This document shows positions 25,420 to 37,894 of a stretch of DNA of 64,000 bases, piece by piece; positions within the stretch are counted from its first letter, which is position 1; each line of letters starts with the position of its first letter. The notes beneath the pieces were generated by a model. It made no database searches. It was not told where the DNA came from and was given only the letters and a program-made list of their open reading frames with translations. Source of the DNA: Terana coerulea. Lineage: Eukaryota > Basidiomycota > Agaricomycetes > Polyporales > Phanerochaetaceae. The stretch is taken from assembly GCA_024811115.1 (NCBI GenBank), contig JAKOGH010001110.1:179383-243382 (forward strand), read 5' to 3'. The position numbers and the translations under genes were made by a program.

Positions 25420-27734
25420 ATGTCCGCCACGACATCCGCAGATGCAGTCACAATACTCTGGCCAGACGACGCCACTCAGGCTGGGTTTTTCTACGGCTGG
25501 ACGTCGCCCGTCGTCTGCGTCGCCGGCGTGCTGCAGGTCGATACCGTGAGCGAACCTCGCAGGCTGTGTTTGTCGCGATAGCTAATCAGAGTTGTCTGGA
25601 ACAACAGTTGGACCAGGCAGTTGCCACCCTCCGCACCTCTTCGCGCGATATTGAGCGGTTGTGCGGTGCCCGTCCCACTGTCCTCGGCCGCTGCGCAGCG
25701 AGCGGAACGCATGTGCCCAGGCTGCAATTTTTCGATTGTGGCAATAACAGTGGCGTGTTTCGGTGTACTCGAGCGATCAGCGACTTACTAACATGCTCGA
25801 TCACCCCAGACCCCACCTTCCAACTGGTGTTCTACAGGAGGCCCGACCTTCGTCGTATGCAACTATACACCCTTGACGCAAGGCTAGCCCTGTTTCAGGA
25901 CCTGCACCAAGAAACGGCACACGATACTCGATCCAAAGAATATGCCGATGTCGCATTGCAGCTCGACACCACGCACTTAGCGATACCAGATGCATCCATC
26001 CTAGGGATTGCGACTATCCACCAAGTAAGATCATTACTTTCATCCTGCATTTGAGAGCGTGACGAGCCGTGTTAGATGAACTATGGGCAGCTGTTCACAT
26101 CAACAACACCCTCGCGTTCGACGGATAGATGTTTCACAGCCAGTACACAAGGCTGAGGTCGTACCGCTGTTGAACCCTCTAGTTTCGCGTTTACTATCCA
26201 TTATCTTACCTCTTTCAGGACTCCGTGAGTATCCACCACCTCTAATCTCACAGCTTGATTTATTTTACAAAGTGAGTCAGATCGCGACGCGTGTACATCA
26301 AATCTATGCCCTACCCAGCGAGTATCCGAGGTTAGCGTCCCTGGTGTCTCCCGCGCTGATTTCTCAATATGTCGCGTAAGCACCAGCTCCTGTCGCTCAT
26401 TCCATCTAAGCGCACCAACTAAAACGTAGATTCTACAACTGCATCTGGCTGATACTCAATGACATTATCATCGGCTGGGCAGTGGGCGCCGTTATATGTG
26501 AAAATGCACCGCTTATAGCAAGTGTGCTTGACCGACGTATACGAGTACGCCGCACTCTCGGGTCAAATATAAATCACGTTGACAAAATTTTCAGATCCAC
26601 TTGATTGACGATCTCCAATGGACGTTGTTGTGGCTGAACAACTGGCCCGCTGGTCTCAAGCTCAACAGCGAGCTGAGCCAGTTTTTCTGCCACTTGCTAC
26701 TTGGGAGCGGTCATGGGTTGGAACAGTACGTCTCGTATTCAACATTTATACCTACGGTCGCTGAGCCCAATCGCGCAGGAGTACTCGCCTCCTTTATCCT
26801 TCCGTACCTCCCGCGACTCATCTATGCAGCGGGGTCACTCGGCTGCCTCGGCGTGACGATGACGCTTTCGATGTTCTCGGATCTACTTTTCCTGACCACG
26901 GCACATGTGCATCTGTGCTACATCCTCTCGCGCGCGGTATACCGCACGCAGCTAGGTATCGCGAGCTCCCTTTGGAATCTCTTCCGCGGTTAGTAGCAAT
27001 CATGTCACCTACGTAGAGAGAGCGTGGCACTAACAGTATTGTGTGCCAGGCAAGCGGTACAACGTCCTGCGCCACCGCGTCGACGCGTGGCAGTACGACC
27101 TGGATCAGCTTCTGTTCGGTACGGTTCTGTTCACGCTTACAACATTTGTGTTTCCCACGACGTTGACCTATTACGCCCTCTTCGCTGCGGTACGTTCATC
27201 CATCCCGATGGTTTCTCCAAAAATTGACCAGTGGGTCGTGGGGTGGATGCGCAGATGCATCTCGTAACGTTCTCACTCCTCGCCCTGTTGAACGTGGCTC
27301 TCGTGCTCGTAAACCAGTTCCCGCTGTTTGCGCTGCTGTTACGTATCAAGGATCCTCTACGCTTGCCTGGTGCGTTTGAGCCTCTATGGGTACACTGAAG
27401 ACATATTCAGTTTGGTTGATGCTCAGGCGGACTGGTTATCAAACTTGGTGGTGATGCCGTGGCGCCCCGCATACAGGTATATCTATCCACTTACAACGAA
27501 CACTTAATGAGAATGCTGATGCCTCAATGAAATAGAACAAGGCTCTCTCTTTGTCCGCAATTTTTGCGCATTACAGTGCGTCATTCGCGATATGGGGTGC
27601 TTAAGATTGAGGCTGACTGGATATATGCAACAGAAACGTTTTGGTCCTCATTTTCCCAAAATCACCATCCTGCTCGCCTTATATTAAACATCCTGAAGGC
27701 GAAATCAATGCTCTCTGCTAAGGATGGGACATGA
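25420..27734 (+). CDS. GPI1: GPI-GlcNAc transferase subunit Gpi1/PIG-Q
   Basis: This is a subunit of the ER complex that transfers GlcNAc to phosphatidylinositol, the first step of GPI-anchor synthesis. The preferred start MSATTSADAVTILWPDD is at 25420, because the family begins close to an ILWP-like motif; an upstream in-frame ATG at 25339 would add 27 residues. After a variable middle come the diagnostic membrane segments: FYNCIWLILNDIIIGWAVG (about 26430), DDLQWTLLWLNNWPAGLKLN (26602), SFILPYLPRLIYAAGSLG and FSDLLFLTTAHVHLCYILSR. These are followed by the highly conserved GKRYNVLRHRVDAWQYDLDQ (27052) and FTLTTFVFPTTLTYYALFAA. The C-terminus is AIFAHYNTFWSSF and ends KSMLSAKDGT. Short introns throughout. 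The neighbouring PIG-X gene acts in the same pathway. Confidence 0.9.
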
Positions 27735-28102
27735 TACACACTTTACAAAAAATTTATACAATACTCGTACACTGCATTAAATAATAAAATCGCGAATAAA
27801 GCAGCAACTGCTTCCCGGACGTGCGGCAACCCGACTCGTAAGCTAAACTTCCAACGCCTTTGGACTCGGATTCCTCAGCTCATAAAGAGGAGTTGGACGA
27901 CTCAGAAAGACAACTTGAGCATTCCTGGATGGTTACGGACAACAGCTAATCTAGGATGAGAAATATCGCCCTCCACGGCAAGTGAGAACAACATCAAGTG
28001 CATCACATGCAAGGTGTCTATTGAGTGGTACATGCGCTGAAATACATCACGAAGCGGGAGCTCGCATACTCCTAGCTATTGGTGGGATCAGTACTGAGCG
28101 CA
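27735..28102. other. intergenic between convergent GPI1 and GAL7
   Basis: 368 bp, AT-richer than the flanking genes, with no recognised gene or repeat. It should hold both 3' UTRs. Confidence 0.5.
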
Positions 28103-29475
28103 CTAGGCACTTCCTTCTCTTTGGGGTTCGGTCTCGAGATAGTGAGTTTCTGAACAAGCACGAAGGCGTTGGGCCGCCTGCTCGGGAGTCAAATCCCTCT
28201 GTGGCTCTGCCATAAGCTCGAAGCTGCAGGATATCCGCTGAGTTGTGCACATAGTTCTAACTTGTTTCACGTACCCGACCAAGAATTTTCTGACGCTAGC
28301 GCTCCTCAGCAGTGGAGGCGCGAAGTGCAGATGTAGGTGTGCGATGTTGGCCTCGTCTGCGTCTGAACCGCTGGTGCGCAATGGCAGGGGTCGCTGGTGG
28401 ATACCCATGGAGTAGGCGAACGAGCAGGAGAAGAGATTGTCGTAGCGTTTGGTGACCCTCGACAACGCGTCAGCCCACGCGGTCTTCTCTTCTGCGGTTA
28501 ACTCGTGTATCGAGGGTATATGCCGCTTGTAAGGCAGTACTGTACAAAAGAACTTCAGCGTACGTGCGCATGAGAGGAGTGATTATACCAACGCAGGACT
28601 TCAAACGGCCAGATGGCCCACCACGGGACTAAAGCGACCCAGTGCTCGTTCTTGAACAGGACGCGTCCTTCTTCATGCGCCGCACCGACTTCAAAGTGCG
28701 CGTATTCGCAGAGCAGACAGGGTTTGCCGCCGGGCCCCTTGGGAGCATCCGAGGCTGCTGGGTTGGAGGAAGCGTACGTCTTCAAGTTGGCAAGTTCCGT
28801 TGCAGGCAGCGTAGGGACCACTGACAGCGACCACACTTGGCCATGCGGATGGGGGTTCGAGCAGCCCATCATGGCGCCTTTGTTCTGCAAAGCCCGGTGA
28901 GCCCGTGTCACGGCTTGTATAGGAATGTGAGACGGCACACCTCGAATATTTGCACGTACTCGATGCCTTCTTCATTACCGCGCTTTTCGTAAATCACACC
29001 CCACTCCTCAATGACCTTCTCAATGTCTGAGACGTGCAATCGCGCGAGCGTCAGGTCGTGTCTGGGGTGGAACGCGAGCACGTCGCAGCCGCCCTGGACG
29101 GGCTCCGTCGTGAGCAGCGGATGGGGCGCAGCCGGCGCGACAGGTCCCGGCGGGGGCAGCACCGCGGCGTAGTCATTCTGGAAGATGTACGTCTCCTCGT
29201 ATTTATCGTTTGTTTCGCCGCCGGCGCGCGCGTTCCCCGGGCAGAGGTAGCACTTTGGGTCGTACGCGGGGAGGTTGGCCGGCTGCGGGGGCTCCGTCTG
29301 GCCTTGCCACGGACGCTTCGTGCGGTGCGGCGAGACGAGAACGTGCTCGTTCGTCAGAGGGTTCACTGCTCGACTGTGTGAGTGTTGCGCTTCAGGTGAA
29401 GAACGCGCTTGGCTTATACTGGGACTCACGTCTGCGGTGCGGGTGAGTGGATGGGTCGAATTCAATGTCGGCCAT
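28103..29475 (-). CDS. GAL7: galactose-1-phosphate uridylyltransferase
   Basis: This is the Leloir-pathway enzyme that exchanges UMP between UDP-glucose and galactose-1-phosphate. The start MADIEFDPSTHPHRR is at 29475. Family motifs in order are NPLTNEHVLVSPHRTKRPWQG, the zinc-ligand pair CYLCPGN, the segment YIFQNDYAAVLP, and VLAFHPRHDLTLARL. After an intron come NKGAMMGCSNPHPHGQVWS, carrying the active-site HPHGQ with the nucleophilic His, then CLLCEYAHFE, NEHWVALVPWWAIWPFEVL and a C-terminal domain down to LTPEQAAQRLRACSETHY. The stop is at 28103. All catalytic residues look intact and the frame is clean. Other classical GAL genes are not adjacent. Confidence 0.95.
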
Positions 29476-29710
29476 GGTGTTGGGAGGTGGTGGTTGGCGA
29501 AGAAGTTGTGTGCTGGCAAATTTGGGTGCTTGTTCGACCGCACATGATGATTTGTTGTTCCTCCGAGATATTTTGAATCGATTGCAGAGGTCAGAGAGAA
29601 ACTGGTGTGCAAGTGACGTTCATGCGGAAAACACGGACCGCCCTTTCCGGCCGCACCTTTGTTCGCAAAGACGCTGGATCAATGCAGGTCGCTGGCCGAG
29701 ACGCCCTACC

Positions 29711-30383
29711 AGGCCCCCTGAATATGGGTTTAGATGTACGATCAAGCGCCGGACATAAATCGCGCCGAAGGCGCGAGCCCCGATCCGCTGGAGGACATAA
29801 AGGGCAAAATTGGGCCGGAAGTCCGATCTTGTGCGAGGATATAGACCGTGCCCGGACGGCGGAGTCCGATCCAGCGCCGGACATAATTCGGCCATGCGAC
29901 GACCAACCTCGCACCGATAAGCGATTTATTATCGACCACAAATTGGAGCTTACAGATATGTGTGTCCGTAGGTGGCCTTTCGTAGTCCGATAACAAACCG
30001 ATACTACCAGTTCGTTACCCCGTGCGTCTGTGAATGAGACTGCAAGCAACCCGAAGGCGTGTTGCAGTGCGATCCATCACACGCCCATCAGCCCATGGTC
30101 GCTCAACATTCAATGTCGCTGCCAGTAGGCCGGCTCGTTCTGTTTTGGGAGCCTGTGGTATGGTGTGTTGTGTGAGAGGCTTTGCGCGAAGCGCAAGCGA
30201 TTTTTGGCATTTTCCTGTCATTTCTGCGATTTTTGGAACCTATACCCGAAAAAGGCTATAAATCGGCCAAAATGACGGACCCCGATCAAGCGCCGGACAT
30301 AAACGGCCCAAAACCTTGAGGACATAAAACCCCTAAAAGGGGTCATTTTGGATCGTACATCTAAACCCATATTCAGGGGGCCT
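29711..30383. mobile_element. non-autonomous hAT-type element (MITE), 673 bp
   Basis: Perfect 33-bp terminal inverted repeats lie at 29711-29743 (starting AGGCCCCCTGAATATGGG) and 30351-30383. The element is flanked by an identical 8-bp direct repeat GCCCTACC at 29703-29710 and 30384-30391, which is the target-site duplication size of the hAT superfamily. The interior has no credible coding frame but repeats the phrase GCGCCGGACATAAA several times (29746, 29875 variant, 30289) with shorter GAGGACATAAA variants (29790, 30317). It sits in the divergent promoter region of GAL7 and the DDX41-type gene, 73 bp upstream of the latter's start. The perfect repeats suggest recent insertion. Confidence 0.9.
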
Positions 30384-30456
30384 GCCCTACCGTACCTCAG
30401 CTTAACTTCAGTCTTCCACCACCTCCAAGGCCCTCTCAAATTTCAAGAACGCCGTG

Positions 30457-32681
<2,225 letters not shown>

Positions 32682-32813
32682 GCGGCTTGCTTTGTGTCTC
32701 GCTGTGTGTATCTGATAAGCTCGCGGTTGCTCTCGGGACCACATTGCTATGATCATCTTGTGGCAATGTACCGGCGTGTTCAGTCGACACGGCACACATC
32801 CAGCAAGTAGACA

Positions 32814-34452
32814 TTAGTGATTATCCCGTGCATACGCTAAGTCTGCGAATTCTACGTTATCGACGGTCTCTATCGTGAGTGTCGTGGCGCTCTCTGGCGC
32901 CATGTTGAGCCAGGTCCATTTGTAGCCGGTGTGGTACCGCACGGCGGTGCCCCAACGCTGGTTCAGGCTGTCGTTTGGGTCGTCCCAGCCGGCCCAGTCG
33001 TAGTAGTTGTCGACCGGCATGCAGTTGCTATTTGGACATTGTCAGTTTCTACACAAATCAGAAGGTGTAGCGGTCTCACAAGTGTAGTAGCCGGGGAACG
33101 ACCGCCTGCCCGGCGTGCGGCGTGCCCTTGGTGCGGTCCGTCTGCGCACGCGCTTGCTCCTCCTCGCTCGCGTCAGGGTCGCCGAGGCCGGTGATGTACA
33201 TATCATACAGGCAGCTCGACACCTCCCAGTCGTAGCTCAAGTGCTGGTACACCCCCGGGATCTCGCGCACGATCGCCCACCAGTAGCTCTGGTCGCCGAG
33301 CCACACGTCGCGGTACTTGCCCGTCTCTGTGTCGGGCGGCCCGAACAGCGCGCGGAACGCGGGGGCGAGAGCGCGGGCGGGTCCGGCGGGGCGCCGTTCA
33401 GCCCGGAATAGGCGGCGGAGTCCATGAGGCGCAGCGCGCGCAGGCGAGATAGGTCGAGCAGCATCACGCACGAGCAGATCTTGTTCGCGTCGTGCCAGGC
33501 GGGCGCGGCCATGTCTGGGTGCGAGGGCATGCTGATCGCGACGCCGGGCGCGAAGGCGTCGAACTGCCGCCAGAGCAGGAGCGGGTCCGAGATGAAGAAC
33601 GCGTCGGTGTCGACGAAGATCGCCTTCGTGACGCTGTCCGGCAGGATCTCGTGGATGAAGAGCTTCATGAGGCCCACTAGAGAATGATGTTAGTGGAGGT
33701 CAGGAGCGAGAATGCAGGGCGCACCGATGCCGGCGGAGTGGATGGTGGCGAGCGAGCCCTCGCGCGCGACGCGCTCGGCCATCGCTTCGTAGCTCGGGCG
33801 GTAAAAACGCACGAGGACGTCGTACTTGGGGCGCGTCACGCGCGCGAGGCGGGCTTCGAGGTACGCCTGCGCGGCGGCGTCGCAGATGATGTGGAAGTGC
33901 ACCGGCGCACTCGTGTACATCAGAATCGACTTCCTCCACGACGCCTGATTAGCTTTTATGCATGGATTCAATGGGAAGAAGGCGCACCTTGATGAGAATG
34001 ACGCCCTCGCTCGCCGGAGTCCTGGGACCACATCAACAGTGAGAAGGCGATGGGTTCGACTTCGGATGGTGGCGAAGCTGGCGGGGATGGCTGGGCGTCG
34101 AGGGAGAGGCCCGAGTCGTCGTGCACTGCGGGCACGTTCAGCGGTTGGGCGGCTTCAGAGGTCTGTGGCTTGGCTGCCGGGTGTCGGTGCGCTGCTGGCA
34201 GAGGGCGATTCGCGTGCGCCGGCGACGGCGACAGTGGTTTCTCTGCCACCTCAGCGACAGCGTCTTGGTTCCGGTAGGTGATCATCCATATGGGCACGGC
34301 GAACGCGAAGAGAATCGCGATGAGTGCGACGCGCTTGACGAGCGCGGCTCGTCGGAGGGGGATTCCTTCGCCCTGGTGCGCCAGGGCGTCACAGGCGGGT
34401 TGTCGAGGAAAGGTCTTGTGTCGATAATGTCCCGTGGGTAGCGGGAGGCCAT
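32814..34452 (-). CDS. LARGE/GT8-like type II membrane glycosyltransferase
   Basis: This is a Golgi-type glycosyltransferase with a short cytosolic tail (MASRYPRDIIDTRPFLDN), one signal anchor (LVKRVALIAILFAFAVPIWMI), a Pro/Ser-rich stem and a catalytic domain. Catalytic features are PVHFHIICDAAAQAYLEARL, GLMKLFIHEILPDSVTKAIF, the metal-binding DxD in FVDTDAFFISDPLLLWRQF, and later YRDVWLGDQSYWW and YHTGYKWTWLNM. The protein ends DNH at 32814. Donor sugar and acceptor are not deducible. Two one-base breaks interrupt the frame, both at five-base G runs on the plus strand (33361-33365 in the catalytic domain and 34357-34361 before the anchor). Adding one base at each gives a continuous, conserved protein, so an intact gene with assembly deletions is likely. 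Confidence 0.82.
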
Positions 34453-34997
34453 GGCAGGCCACGTCAGGGAGCGTCGGGATGTTGGTGGAAGAAGAAAAGC
34501 GGTTGGAAGAGTCGGCTCGGGCGACGGAGGTGTTGGGTGAACAGATTCATCATCCAGTGGTGATACGCTTGCGCGAAGCACACCTCAGATCGCAGCCCGC
34601 GTATCCGACTTGCCGTTGCTAGGCGTACCACTCGTCCATATGTTACTGCTCGATGCCGTTGCTATCCGGAGATTTTGTTTTTGACGGAATCCGACATGGG
34701 CACGCCAGCCATCTTCAAAACGCAGGCAGAACTGAGCATGAGCTCAGTGCTCACTAAACAAGATGATGACGGTGACACTGATTGGACGCCGTTGATCATA
34801 AACTGCGGTTAATTCCGGCAATCAAAGAGTAGACGCCGGCGAACAAAGCAATTCTTGCCTTTGTGGCGGACGACCACGTTTCCCCAAACGGTGCCCTACG
34901 CCGCCACGACGCCACGATATTTCACACATACCTCACCCGAGCCTTTCTCAGGCGTTCACAAACGCTAAGACGACTGGGTAACCTTATCTCTCTGTCA
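34453..34997. other. divergent intergenic region, GT8-like / PNKP
   Basis: 545 bp containing the promoters of two divergent genes. An open frame at 34863-35102 overlaps the PNKP start and has no motif of its own. Confidence 0.45.
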
Positions 34998-36895
34998 ATG
35001 TCCTCCCTCGCGAGCTCGAGCAAAGGTGCGATAGCCCCTGGGCCTGCTCTGCGTTCAATCCCACAAATTCAACACATACTATGCAGCTCCCGTGAATCCT
35101 AGGAAACGGACGGCGGAACATGTAGACGCTCTTGACGCCTCGTCCTCGAACAAAGCACCCAAACGCACGTCCCCCCCTCACATCCCCCACCCCATTCACA
35201 CTAACCCCCGCTACGACCAGTCTTCCCTATCTTCGGTGCCAAACCCGCGCGCAACGAAGCCGCACAGGAGCAGACCTTCCGGTGGCTCGAGCCCCTGGGC
35301 GGCGCGCGCACCTGTCTGCACGGCGTGAACCTCACCCCGAAAGCCTCTGCGAAGGTCGCCGCGTTCGACCTCGACGGGTGCCTCATCGAGTCCCTCCTTC
35401 GGCAGCGGCAAGGGCAGGAAGAAGGAGAAGGATGCGGCACCGTCGTTCAAGTGGTGGCGCCCCGTCGTGCCCAAGAGGCTCAAGGAGGTGCATGACCAGG
35501 GGTACGTGTCCGCTGTAGTCGATGAAGTGAAAGACACGCTCATAACGCGTGCGACAGGTACGCGGTGGTGATTGTGACGAACCAGGCGCTGCGAGGGGTC
35601 GACGCGATCAAGGAGTGGAAGAAAAAGGTGCCGCTCATTGGTGCTGCAGTGAGTGTCATTTTTTGTTCTCGCGTCGCAGCTGACTCTGCTAGATACCAGA
35701 GGTCCCGTTCCATGTATTCGCCGCGACCGCGAAAGATGGCTTCCGCAAGCCCATGCCCGGCATGTGGTACGAGCTCGAACGCATGTTCGCAGAGGAGAAT
35801 GTGCATATAGGTCCGTAGCGAATTGTATGCCCTCGATGTCTGCCTAACTGGATGGGTGCCAGACAAGAACGCGTCGTTCTTCGTGGGCGACGCCGCCGGT
35901 CGTGCCGGCGACCACGCAGCCACGGATAGGAAGTGGGCACTCAACGTGGAAATTCCATTTTCAACACCGGAAGTGCGTTCCCTTGTTCATTCTCGACGCG
36001 AAAGTAGCTGAAATATAATGAAGGAATACTTCCTCAAGCTCAATGCACCACCGTACAAGCTCACAGGCTTCCACCCATCCACCCCTGCCCATAAACCGTG
36101 CGCCCGCTCTCCGTCGCTCCCCTCCCATCCTAATCTCCCTTGCACACAGTCCCCCGCATCACACCGACGAACACGCCCCTGGTGCCTGCGCGCCCAGCGG
36201 GATCCGACGCGCCGCCCGAGCTTGTCCTCTTCGTCGGCTACCCCGGGCTCGGCAAGTCCTCTTTCTACCGCACGCACTTCGCGCCGGCCGGCTACGTGCA
36301 CGTAAACCAGGACACGCTCAAGACGCGCGACAAGTGCGTCAAGGCGGCCGAGGAGGCGATCAAGGAGGGAGGAGCGCCGTCATTGGTAAGTACATGTATC
36401 TCTCGGGGTAGCAGCGCGAGCGCTAGGCTGAAGGGTACAATGGATGCAGATAATACGAATAGAAACGCGGAGACGAGGAAGTTCTACGTGGATTTGGCGA
36501 GGAGGGTGAAAGTGCCGATACGGTACGTCGGTGTGTAGGCTTGTTCGAAGTCGTGCTAAGTCAGTTTGTTATGAGGTGCATCCTCTTCGAAGGCTCCCCT
36601 CGAGCTGGCGTGGCACAACAACCTCTACCGCGCATATAACCAACCGTCACTAGATGCGGCGGACAAAACCGTGAGTTCCCTGACACCATTTCTTGTCTTT
36701 TAGTCCTCTCATGGACACGCACAGACGAAGCGCGAGCATCTGCCCATGATGGCCTTCACGGGCTTCAAGAATGCATACAAGGAGCCGACGCTTGCTGAGG
36801 GCTTCGCGGAAATCAAGCATGTCAACTGGGTGTTTGATGGTACCGCGGAGGAGCGGCGGCGGTGGGAGATGTGGCTGCAGATCGAGGGCAAGTGA
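34998..36895 (+). CDS. polynucleotide kinase 3'-phosphatase (PNKP)
   Basis: This enzyme repairs DNA ends by removing 3'-phosphates and adding 5'-phosphates before ligation. A short first exon (MSSLASSSK, 34998-35025) splices over 35026-35086 to APVNPRKRTAEHVD. The HAD-type phosphatase has TFRWLEPLGGARTCLHG, KVAAFDLDGCLIES (the canonical DxDGT is DLDGC here), KWWRPVVPKRLKEVH and YAVVIVTNQALRG. It continues with VPFHVFAATAKDGFRKPMPG and SFFVGDAAGRAGDH. The kinase has a P-loop LVLFVGYPGLGKSSFYR, HVNQDTLKTRDKCV, NRNAETRKFYVDLARR, LELAWHNNLYRAYN and MMAFTGFKNAYKEP. The stop is at 36893-36895. Three one-base breaks are needed: near the C5 run at 35205-35209 (-1), at 35392-35394 (+1) and at 36592-36593 (+1). 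Confidence 0.85.
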
Positions 36896-36929
36896 TATGC
36901 CATGACCGGGAGGGAGCACATAAATTATG

Positions 36930-37734
36930 CTATCTAAGAGTACAGATGGCTCTTCGTCTTATAGACCGATGCTCAGTCTTCGTCTGTTGCTCTGAGGCCG
37001 CTGAGGTCCCGAGTGCCTCTAGAAACCGAGCTGTAAGTACACGCAGAGACACTTGTAAGAGCGGATTAGGCTCGATCAAGACGTACGCTGCTTGCACACC
37101 CAGCACATCGATCGCGTCTATCCGCGTCTGCTCGTCCCCGCCGTTCGTCTCCACAAACACCTACCCACCACCCCGTCAGCTCCCACCCCTCCCCTTGAGC
37201 ACGCGAAGAAAACACGCACCGTCAAGTGGTTCACGCCCTGGAAGCGCACGAAGCGCAGCGGGATGCGCGCGCCGGTGCTCGCCTGCGCGTCCGTCAGCTC
37301 GAGCACCTGCGCGGCCTCACCGTCGCCCGCGCCCGCCGCGTCGTCGAAGCCGAGCGTCGGCCGGTTCACGAACAGCTTCACGCGCCGCGGCTGCTGCGCG
37401 GGCTCGCCGGTGCTCTTGAGCACCAGCGCGCGTATGCGCACGCCCTGGTTGAACTGACGCAGGCGATGTGAGCAAGGAGAAAGGGGGAGGGGAAGGGGAA
37501 GGGGGCGCACAGGGACGTTGATGATGAGCTGCTCGTCGACGTCGCTGAGCAGGTACTGGCTCGAGGTGTTGTATGCCCTCTTTCCGAGTATGCCGACGAC
37601 GCCGTGCTCCGCGTCTTCGTTCAGGCAGTTGAGCTGCTGGCCGTCGAGGGCGTCGAGCAGCGAGGTCTACGGCCGCAGACAAGCATGGTCGTCGTTAGGT
37701 TCAGCTTCATAGACAGGTCAGGCACAGAAAACAT
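36930..37734 (-). CDS. PITH-domain protein
   Basis: The PITH domain is named after proteasome-interacting thioredoxins. Here it stands alone with no thioredoxin fold visible. A 9-base first exon (37726-37734, MFS) appears to splice over about 59 bp to TSLLDALDGQQLNCLNEDAE; this tiny exon is an inference from phase and splice sites. The domain continues QYLLSDVDEQLIINVP, then, after an intron, NQGVRIRALVLKSTG, RRVKLFVNRPTLGFDDA, QVLELTDAQASTGARIPLRF, VRFQGVNHLTV and FVETNGGDEQTRIDAIDVLG. These follow the PITH pattern closely. The C-terminal tail reads on to a stop at 36930, but a last intron could change it. It converges with PNKP, whose stop lies only 34 bp away. Confidence 0.78.
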
Positions 37735-37894
37735 TGCTCACTCCGAGCGCTTCATCCATTATTATATGACGTTTCGGTACGGTTTGTGGCGCAGGTAAAT
37801 ACGTGGGAGAGAGCAAGAGGGGAAGAAACACGAATAGGTGCAGGTACAATATATAGCGTAGGAAGCGCTCGGGGGTACTAATAACTGGGATCCA

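Noticed and set aside
29591..30261. Open frames of 70-150 residues over the MITE on both strands
   Set aside because: They overlap each other and the terminal inverted repeats, and none shows a protein motif.
35092..35328. PNKP start at 35092
   Set aside because: That codon is GTG; an upstream exon with ATG at 34998 splices in phase and gives a better N-terminus.
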